The notes beneath the pieces were generated by a model. That model was not told the DNA's origin. It made no database searches and saw only the letters and a list, made by a program, of their open reading frames with translations. Source: Schizochytrium sp. TIO01 (Eukaryota > Sar > Bigyra > Thraustochytrida > Thraustochytriidae). From it: DNA of 64,000 nucleotides. This document shows, piece after piece, positions 56,660-64,000 of this stretch. Within the stretch, counting starts at the first letter, position 1; every line of letters starts with the position of its first letter. Made by a program: the position numbers and the translations under genes. The stretch is taken from assembly GCA_004764695.1 (NCBI GenBank), contig SMSO01000005.1, positions 1,259,501 to 1,323,500 of the forward strand, written 5' to 3'.

Positions 56660-58900
56660 ATTGCTAAGTCGAGTACGGCGAGATTACTGTCTTTCTTTAT
56701 ATCTTTCTAAGGGTCTTTCAGTGGTACGCTGCAGTGCCAACGTTGACCGATGCAACTTAATCTTTGTCATCTTTTCAGCCACGCTTTTTAATCCTTGAAT
56801 TGACTGTCTCATTGGAATTTATGATATCTGATAACATGCATGTAAATCTTTCTTCTATTTCCTTAAATTTGCCGCCGAAATCACATACCTTAGAGGCTTG
56901 AATACGAAGCTTCTCTTTAGGATACACCCAGTGTACCGTATCCATCTACTTTTTGGTGTTTCATGGGCAGAGTGCTGGGACGCAAATACCTCTACAATAT
57001 GATTCCCAATGTATAAAATGAACGCCTTGGTGGTTTGCTTTCTGTTTAATCTGGTGTAATTTGTTTATGGTTTTCCGTCATTTTGATCAACATATTAACT
57101 TAAACCAAAACTATACAATTGGCTTTAGGGAGTTGAGCTACCTTTTGGCTGGCTGGCTGGCTTGCCTTTTTCAGTTTCCTGATTCAAGTCGGATGTGATT
57201 CTGCTCCAGTCGAGCTTGATCTTCCACTCGCACGGCGTCCGAAAATCGCACGATACCCTCTGCTCAGGTCCAAGTTTCGCGCAGCTTGAAACCTAAACCC
57301 AGGCTGATGGAAGCAATTTATTGAACAGCAGAACTAAAGTCGCGTGCTGCCCAGCCAGCATTCAACACAAAGATAGCTGGCAAGGCAAGACTTGCATGCA
57401 GGGTGAAAGCAAACTAAAGAAGATCAACCAATTATCACGAAGCGGGCCATAAACCTTATTCGTTTCAGTTGGAAGTACTAGCAACCAATTTGTTATCTAA
57501 GAATTACCTGCTAACTCTTTTGCTTTTCTCCATCTGTAAAGTATAATTTCATCACTTTTTCTTTACTCTGTAAACAGCGAAAACTGGCTTGTTAACATTT
57601 CCTCTTTTAGTTCCTTACTTTTTAGTAACTGCGGTTACTCGAGCTCTTCTTCTCTCTCCTTCCATAGAAAACCAAAGCTTTCTTATCCTTTTGTAAAGGC
57701 TGTCTCCCTATTATGGAGGAACAGGTTGGTGCCTAGAGCCCTCTATCTTCAAAGTATCGAGACTCCAGGTACCACCCAGGATCCCTTTTCATTCGTCGTT
57801 TTGGTTCAACTCTAGCTAGGGAGAATAATGAGAAAGATTCGCGATAAGTAGTTTACCGCATCAGCGAATGCATGCCTTTGCCTCATATCCCTTCGCCTAG
57901 GACTGCCTAGAGCACATACCCTTCCGTTAGAATCTTGGACTCCCTCCATCCATCGTGCACAGTGCGAACGTAGCATGAACAAGGCACGAGGAAGCAAGCA
58001 TGCATACCCCATCTCAGGATGAACCGCCGAAGAAGAGAATGCATGTGCCTTCAAGTGGAATGAATTATTGGCATCGACGACGGAATCAATGGATGGAAAT
58101 GTAATGCAGCGCAGACCATAGGCGCTGCTACAGTTAACGCTAGCCACGAAAGCGGGTCTTTCAGGTCCATCAAAGCGCCAATGAAATGATTGGCATTACA
58201 ATAGGTACCAAACCTACGCCTGCAGTCGCAACTGCAAGCACGTGGCCACGAGCCTCCAGCCCATGTCAACATCGTGGCTGAGGCTCCCCGGTGCCTCTCG
58301 AGCCACTGACTTCTGAATCCACGTGAGTGATTGATCGATCGATCGATCCACGGACTCATATCCTCAAAATATTGCTTCAACTTCGTCTCTTCGATTCGAC
58401 TTTTTGCCCAAGGTGAGCTTAGCGAGTCAGCTACCCGAATCCGTAGGACACCACAGTGGTCACCTCTTAGCCTGCTGCCTAAGCAGGTGCTATGCAGCTA
58501 CGAGGTGCCTAAGAGTAGCTTACCGACCGCCGGTTTTTGCCCTGTGTAAGACCCACATAGCTAAAACAGTACCGCATGGAGGGACCCGTGCTAACGACCT
58601 CGCTCCCGAGCTGTAGACAGACAGACAGACCCCTGTCATTGGCGGCTGAGGAGGCTACGGTCAAGGGCAGGGTTTGTCGCAGAGGATGGAGGCAGGCCCT
58701 CGAGCCTATGTGCGGTGTTTCCCAGGGCCCTGGCGAGCCCCTGCTTCGAAGCGAGCGGGCTTGCGAGGTTAATTGCATCAATTTGCGATCCAGCCTCAGA
58801 TACAAGTTTACGCAGCACGGGGCCCAAAGGATGCGCGCCTAAGGAGGCGTAGCGGACTCCTACCGAGGCCGTAGTTAAAAGAAACAAACAACGACGAAAA

Positions 58901-58961
58901 TGAATGAATGAAAGAATGAATGAAAGAATGAATGAAAGAATGAATGAAAGAATGAATGAAT
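58901..58961. repeat. (TGAATGAAAGAA)n minisatellite
   Basis: About five 12-nt units are built from TGAA and AGAA tetramers. Confidence 0.9.
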
Positions 58962-59113
58962 AGATGATGATACCAGTAGAAGCCGCATAGGCGTTACCGT
59001 AGCAGTGGCGTAGGAGGAGTATGACCTGAAAGAGCATGAAAAGGAGAACTCGCGGAAAGAGGAATCGACGAAGGAATAAACGGATCATGAATGAATGAGT
59101 GAATGAATGAATA

Positions 59114-59193
59114 CATCGCATCGCATCGCATCGCATCGCATCGCATCGCATCGCATCGCATCGCATCGCATCGCATCGCATCGCATCGCATCG
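59114..59193. repeat. (CATCG)16 pentanucleotide repeat
   Basis: Sixteen perfect CATCG units span 80 bp. Because the unit length is five, every frame is open through it; it produces a spurious long minus-strand frame. Confidence 0.95.
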
Positions 59194-59292
59194 AGTGTCT
59201 GTGAAAGGAAAGGGAAAGTCTCTGGCAAGGCTTGATTGAAGTGGGGACGCAAAGCTGCGGAATGAGGCAACCGTCGATGACTGAGCGTGTGT

Positions 59293-59312
59293 CTGTCTGT
59301 CTGTCTGTCTGT
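59293..59312. repeat. (CTGT)n microsatellite
   Basis: Five CTGT units lie about 100 bp after the CATCG array. Confidence 0.9.
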
Positions 59313-59430
59313 TGAAGAGCCTCTGCTTGTTCATGCCTTAAGGCAGAAGAAGAAGAAGAAAGAAACTTTCATGTTTGGTTTTGTATATGATACCAATTCT
59401 TTTAATTCTTTTCTCTTTGGTTTTTAATGT

Positions 59431-59482
59431 GTTTGTTTGTTTGTTTGTTTGTTTGTTTGTTTGTTTGTTTGTTTGTTTGTTT
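59431..59482. repeat. (GTTT)n microsatellite
   Basis: Thirteen perfect GTTT units lie directly before the GC-rich patch upstream of the 60-kb gene. Confidence 0.92.
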
Positions 59483-60190
59483 AAGGAAATAAATCGTCAA
59501 TTGAAGAAACGAACAAACAATCAAATAAATCAATAGCTAGGCAAGCGGAAGCCCAGAACCTTGACGAGCGGAGCGCGAGCTTGGCGCGGGCGGGACCGCC
59601 TCTGAAGCGGTGTGCTGGAGCGCGACCGTGGCTCCTGGCGAGGATCCTTTGGCAGCGCTGGCGCCTTGTTAACTTCTGGCCGCCCTTTGAAACAGCGATA
59701 TTGATAAGACGGGAAAGAAGAGGGCAGATCCAAGACCACCACCATAACGACAAAGCGCGAACTGATACTACGCCTTGCTGCGGCTTGAGCCCGTAGGTGC
59801 CTGGGACCTAGAAAGCGCACAAGAGACTCTTCGCGATCAGAGACAAGACTTTGGAACCTGCGATCTCCACACGACGAGCATCGACTAACGGACGGCTTGG
59901 CGTCCCAATTATAGATCCCTCTCTCTAGTATATTGCTGCGTTCTTTCTGTTAAGGTTTTTGTTGAAGTATTGTATTGCAACTCCATCCGTACGGAGCTGC
60001 GTATTTCGGCAGGTTTGTGGTTTTGAAAAAGCATCATAGATTTAAGGCTGTACTGTGAGGAGTACGGCGAAAAGGACTGACGGTTCGCTGCTTAATTGAG
60101 ACTTTGGAGAGAAAGTCTCGCTCGATATATAGAGCTAGCTCTCAGAGATATTTGGGAGGGCAAATTGTCGAACCATACATCGGAGTCACA

Positions 60191-62101
60191 ATGATGCATG
60201 GAAATGCAGGAGAGAACAAAATGCCGCTGCAAGAACTCCTTCAAATTGACGTGGACTCCGAGGGAAGAGTTCGCAGACGTCGCAGATCCTGGAGCTCGTG
60301 CAGTAGCCCGCAACACCTCAAGGCCCCAGGGCACCTTCTAGGCATTACCTCGGATGACATTGCCGATACGCTGCCTATGCCACCACTGCCATCGTCCTCG
60401 GCAGAAGGCTCGTCGTCTCGTAAACCACCCCTTTTGAACGCATCCTTGGACGAGGACGAGGTAGATAATATCTCCAATGTTGATATAAGGCGCGACTTCG
60501 ATTCGGGATACGACTCTGATACACTGAGAGACATTGATGACTTGCTGTCGCCAGATTCGCCACAACACCAGTACAGAAATGGAACTAATCCTCTGGACAA
60601 GTCGCCCATCGGCCGTCGCATCGTCGCACAGCCGCAACAGGATTTGGATCACAGCTTGCAATCTCATCTCGACGATGACCAAGATGACGAGTATGAAGAA
60701 GAGGATGAAGAAGATGTGCTTTCAGCCCGAAACCGTCGCCGCTACGAATATGGTGGAAAGACTGAAGGAAACAATCGAAAAATTAAGGATGTTAGGGATA
60801 CAATTACAGATGATCAGTCTGAGGCTGAGGTGAAAGCAGAACATGGTAGCTGCGCAGGAGAACAAACGCCAACCCGCAACCGCGAGCCCAAACTGGACTA
60901 CAGCACCGACGAAAATGTGGACATTCTCAATCTCATTAATAACTCTAGACACCAGCGGTCAGAGAAACGCCGTAAAGTCATGAGCAGGATTCTTACACCT
61001 GAGAGCGTTGCCAAGCACCTACGCACTCGAAGTGATACGGACGTTTGCTCACCAGCTGAGAAAGCCGTGCGCAGAAAGTCAGTTAATACGAAGGGCTGGA
61101 AACCATTTGGGTCGCGCGATCACCCACCTCGTCTCTCAACCTTGCGGAAGGTTGTATCTTCGAGCAGATCACTTGCTGCTGCCGCAGAAGCAACCCAAAT
61201 GGCCCGGGCTGCACAAAAGCGCCAACAAGAAGAGGAGGAAGAAGAAGAGCTTCTCGATACCAATAAACATCGCCAAGCAGAACCCCAGGACCATCAAACA
61301 GCTGCGCAGCCCTTATCACCTACGACTACTGCGAGCAAATGGTCATCTTTAGATATCTTGCGTTGGGCCCTCGTACTCGGACTTTGGATCGTAGCTATTG
61401 TCAACCCGCACGCAATTGCTGATATCTCGAAAAGGCTGACAAGTGGTATTCAAGGGGAGTCATTCTCGCAACCTGAGCCCGTCGTTCATTACCAACCACC
61501 GCCTCCACCCGTGGAACGACAAGACCAACAGCAGCGTGTCATAGTTGGGGATGTGCAAGATTCTCAGAGTGCTTCCGTTGAGGCCCCTAAAGATGCCAAA
61601 AACCATGCAACTACTCATGGTAAACCTAAACCCTCCAAATTTGTCATGCCTTCGGAACCTGCGCGTGTGGAATTTGCATCACCAATCGCTGACGGTGCTG
61701 ATGTCCCTCAATCAAGTATGACAATGCGTTTGCGGTTTGTTCATCTCTATCCGGAGCAGCTCGCACTCCATCGTAATCCACGCCTTTGTATGCGCGTGAC
61801 AAATGGGGGTGAGGATACCATGCTGGGTTGCATGCCTGTGAAGGAGGACACTATGGAAGTTTCACTCAAGGCTCTTAAGCTTGGCCCAACCCGTGTTGTA
61901 GCTGTTCTTGTTTCCGAAGCTAAGAAGCTTGGGCGAGCCTCACGACAGATGAATGTTGTCTTGGCTGACCCTGTGCCGGAGGATCCCCGCCTGGCAGCTC
62001 CTATTACGACGACAACAACAACAACGACAACAGACGAAGAAACGCAAGAGCGTTGCGTTACTACGTGCTCTCGAACCTGCACGTTGACCTATGAGGTCTA
62101 A
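60191..62101 (+). CDS. unrecognised single-pass membrane protein with disordered N-terminus
   Basis: The frame is open upstream, but its first ATG is at 60191 (MMHGNAGENK); 60194 is equally possible. The result is 636 residues. Residues 1 to about 385 are charged and disordered, with RRRRR, acidic runs (DDDQDDEYEEEDEED) and Ser-rich stretches, and probably face the cytosol. One hydrophobic helix (LRWALVLGLWIVAIV, about 390-408) follows, so a tail-in or type II topology is likely. A Pro-rich stalk comes next, then a compact beta-rich segment near residues 525-600 (SMTMRLRFVHLYPEQLALH... VVAVLVSEAKKLG), a Thr run and a Cys-containing end (CVTTCSRTCTLTYEV). I recognise no family. The beta region could be an immunoglobulin-like or other lumenal fold; this is inference. 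It is convergent with the next gene, 261 bp away. Confidence 0.85.
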   Translation: MMHGNAGENKMPLQELLQIDVDSEGRVRRRRRSWSSCSSPQHLKAPGHLLGITSDDIADTLPMPPLPSSSAEGSSSRKPPLLNASLDEDEVDNISNVDIRRDFDSGYDSDTLRDIDDLLSPDSPQHQYRNGTNPLDKSPIGRRIVAQPQQDLDHSLQSHLDDDQDDEYEEEDEEDVLSARNRRRYEYGGKTEGNNRKIKDVRDTITDDQSEAEVKAEHGSCAGEQTPTRNREPKLDYSTDENVDILNLINNSRHQRSEKRRKVMSRILTPESVAKHLRTRSDTDVCSPAEKAVRRKSVNTKGWKPFGSRDHPPRLSTLRKVVSSSRSLAAAAEATQMARAAQKRQQEEEEEEELLDTNKHRQAEPQDHQTAAQPLSPTTTASKWSSLDILRWALVLGLWIVAIVNPHAIADISKRLTSGIQGESFSQPEPVVHYQPPPPPVERQDQQQRVIVGDVQDSQSASVEAPKDAKNHATTHGKPKPSKFVMPSEPARVEFASPIADGADVPQSSMTMRLRFVHLYPEQLALHRNPRLCMRVTNGGEDTMLGCMPVKEDTMEVSLKALKLGPTRVVAVLVSEAKKLGRASRQMNVVLADPVPEDPRLAAPITTTTTTTTTDEETQERCVTTCSRTCTLTYEV

Positions 62102-62146
62102 TTTATACTACCACGCTCGGATCTGTACCTGTAAGAGTTGCAGATC

Positions 62147-62152
62147 AATAAA
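62147..62152 (+). terminator. AATAAA polyadenylation signal
   Basis: AATAAA lies 46 bp after the stop of the membrane-protein gene, a normal position for a poly(A) signal. Confidence 0.5.
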
Positions 62153-62362
62153 CTACTCTTTGTTCTATTTTCCTTCATCTATGCAACAGTGGAAATCATA
62201 TATCATATCCCCTTCTCCCCACCTCAATTACTTGAATCCCCCCCCTACTTTTGTTTCATGATTAAATATATATCTTTCATATTGTCTCTTTCCTTTTAAC
62301 TAATCATCACAAATAGCAAAATGTGTTATACTTCTGCTTCTTTGCTTAGCATTTTAATTTTA

Positions 62363-64000
62363 CTAAGTACATTGCAAGCTCAACTTTTGCAGCCGCGGGA
62401 AAATAAAGGAATTCAAAGAGTCTTGATGGTTGGCCTGTAACAAGCTAGCCTGACCAATGGTGCGCTCTATAATATTTTTGTGTCGTGCTGCATCCCAACG
62501 GTTTTGGCAAATGTCTAGATACAATAAGCAACCTAGAACCTGCAATTTAAAATAAACCAGAGATGGGTTGTCCAATTCCGTCGAACCTTTTTCACGGTCA
62601 AATCGTGCTTGCCATCCCTCAAGGCTTGCTTTCACAGATTTCGTCCCATCCAACCAGGCTGCATCTTCTCCGCCTAATTCGTAGAAAAGTTCAGTTGCGT
62701 CTAGGATGGTCGCTTCAGACTCCGCAGCAATGCCTCCTTGGAAAGGTGCGATATCATCTGATGTTAGCTCAAGAGCAAGGCCCGCTATGGAGTTAACCAA
62801 CGCAGGCCCGAGGGTATTTCTATGATTTTGCAATAATGCGTCCGCTATCTTGCACTCATCCGCAGACAGAAGAATATTCACAGTCGCAAGTCCAGGTTCG
62901 CGTGGCCCTGCTACAGTTAGCAAATATAGCAAGGTGTCGAAACCTCCACTAGAAGCTTCGATCTCCAACTCTGCCTCTTCAATATTTCCCATTATTTCGC
63001 TGCAGCCATCCTGTAGATACTCTCCAAGAGCATCTGTACTGAATCGAAGCACATTTAATAAGGATGGTTTAAAAAATCTGCCAATGAAGAAGTCGATGCC
63101 TTTCGTACAAGGCAGACAAATTGAGTAATAGAGCGAATACAAGCCTCCAGGGATTGTCGACAAGATAACAAGCTTTCGCCATCGAGTGACGTCCACTGAT
63201 ACTTTTCCTGGACACGCGCCACCTTAGAGGGGACCCTCTCGGTGAAGTACCGAACAGTCCATCTCAAAATACGTAGGCAAGCCACAGAAGTATTTGCTAG
63301 CTCAGGATGGTGCTTTGGATTGTCTTGATCCAACTGTTGAGCATTTGATGATGTACCTTCGATCCATCCGTAGCGAGCGTCTGTTAGACAGATTTCTAAC
63401 TCAACAGCAAGCATTTGCAAGAGAAACGATACAGGTGAGGCAGAACCTAATTCAACAGAAGTCATTTGAGGCCATACGGGTCCCATTTCATCAAAAAGTG
63501 CGGCAACAAGAGTAAAAATAACACATCGCTCCTCTGAGGCCATACGTGAGGAACGTTTCAAAGATGAAAATATTGCGTTTGAAAGACTCCTTGCGAGCGC
63601 ATAGGCAGAACCCTCCTCCTTTACGTTGAAATCCGTCAAAAATAGGTCTCGGTCCCAACCCAAAATGAAAGCTAAATTCAGACGGCCGAGGTCCAAAAAC
63701 AATTGGCCATCGGAGGAAGCCTGTTCGTTTGCAATCGTATTCCATGCGCCTGCGAGCTTTATGGCGTGATTGACTTCAAGCTGAGTATGAAGAATACACA
63801 AGATATCAATAGCGCGGCACCTGCGTTGGCAATTGTTTTCAATTTTGCAAGATTCCTCAATAAGCACATCGATGCAACTAGCACTTGACTCTGCGGAGTC
63901 GAAATTGGCGGCGTTGATTTCCACTAACCAACGCAGTGCATCTAGCATTTCTTCTGCGAAGATGTTATCAGCTTCAAGAAGACGCGTTGCGATGATGTGG
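62363..64000 (-). CDS. large helical-repeat protein, 3' part (5' end outside the window, one frame change)
   Basis: The gene enters at the right edge already in frame (HIIATRLLEADNIF...) and reads about 315 codons to a stop at 63,055. A second frame, open from 63,196, carries on with the same type of sequence (PSLLNVLRFSTDALGEYLQD...) to the stop at 62,363. Together they give about 540 residues made almost wholly of amphipathic helices with Leu, Ala and Cys in the cores and no enzyme motif. It resembles an alpha-solenoid such as the C-terminal part of a large scaffold nucleoporin or transport factor, but I cannot name the family. The frames can be joined at a T6-AAAC site (63,067-63,076). A one-base sequence error, a small intron or ribosomal -1 slippage would each explain it. 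Confidence 0.8.
63067..63076 (-). other. T6-AAAC sequence at the frame change (possible -1 slippery site)
   Basis: In the upstream frame the codons read GAT TTT TTA AAC. This contains both T_TTT_TTA and T_TTA_AAC in the phase needed for tandem -1 slippage. The upstream frame stops four codons later, and a -1 shift enters exactly the frame that continues the protein. I see no strong stem-loop or pseudoknot just downstream. Confidence 0.35.

Larger units (their letters stand above)
56660..60190. other. long intergenic region upstream of the membrane-protein gene
   Basis: These 3.5 kb begin with an AT-rich 3' region and become GC-rich with many microsatellites from about 58.2 kb. The 57.8-58.8 kb part has short frames on both strands without motifs. 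A GC-rich block at 59.56-59.90 kb precedes the next gene by about 300 bp and probably belongs to its promoter or leader. Confidence 0.5.

Noticed and set aside
58636-59334. 232-codon minus-strand open frame
   Set aside because: It is held open by the CATCG array and TGAA repeats, which lack stops in that frame; its translation is mostly repeat.
1-64000. tRNA, rRNA, CRISPR and telomere repeats
   Set aside because: I looked for GGTTCGA-type B boxes with matching acceptor stems, long conserved rRNA tracts, regularly spaced repeats and TTAGGG-type arrays; no candidate held up.

Overview
This window is nuclear DNA of a eukaryotic microbe. Its genes are long and intron-poor, with eukaryotic domains (RCC1, EF-hand, PI-PLC, bZIP, kelch/RING, Zn2Cys6), low-complexity insertions and microsatellite-rich spacers. 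The bZIP protein ends in a START-like region, an arrangement known from oomycetes and related stramenopiles. Intron-poor genes suggest a stramenopile, perhaps a labyrinthulomycete (thraustochytrid). That placement is inference; there is no rRNA or organelle marker here to settle it.

Left gene block (1-22,130). Four minus-strand reading frames lie in tandem: an RCC1/F5-8C frame and an EF-hand/RCC1/SAP-like frame (1,147-6,484, very probably one gene split by a frame change), a calcium-type phosphoinositide phospholipase C (7,237-11,946), and a bZIP factor with an altered basic region (15,754-17,604). Divergent from the bZIP gene is a plus-strand membrane E3 ligase with kelch repeats and a RING-H2 finger (20,160-22,130). 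Calcium and phosphoinositide signalling, transcription and ubiquitin signalling are represented, but nothing shows that these genes act as one pathway.

Gene desert (22,131-about 53,700). About 31-32 kb of AT-rich DNA has no convincing intact gene. Reading through stops and frame changes, I find plus-strand remnants resembling Ty3/gypsy-type pol: an integrase-core-like piece (29.5 kb), an integrase-zinc-finger-like piece (40.1 kb), a reverse transcriptase palm piece (42.4-43.1 kb) and an RT-connection/RNase H piece (44.95-45.5 kb). The desert is therefore at least partly a retroelement graveyard, and it is a candidate for heterochromatin or a regional centromere. Three GC-richer islands without a recognisable gene lie near its right edge.

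Right gene block (about 53,700-64,000). A Zn2Cys6 regulator with a PAS-like region and polyQ/H tail (54,413-56,659) is followed by 3.5 kb of microsatellite-rich spacer, an unrecognised single-pass membrane protein (60,191-62,101), and a convergent helical-repeat gene (62,363 to beyond the window end). The last gene changes frame at a T6-AAAC sequence. Upstream regions of several genes share one layout: a tetranucleotide microsatellite tract beside a GC-rich patch.

I found no convincing tRNA, rRNA, CRISPR array or telomere repeat. All family assignments come from reading the translations by eye; no database search was possible.
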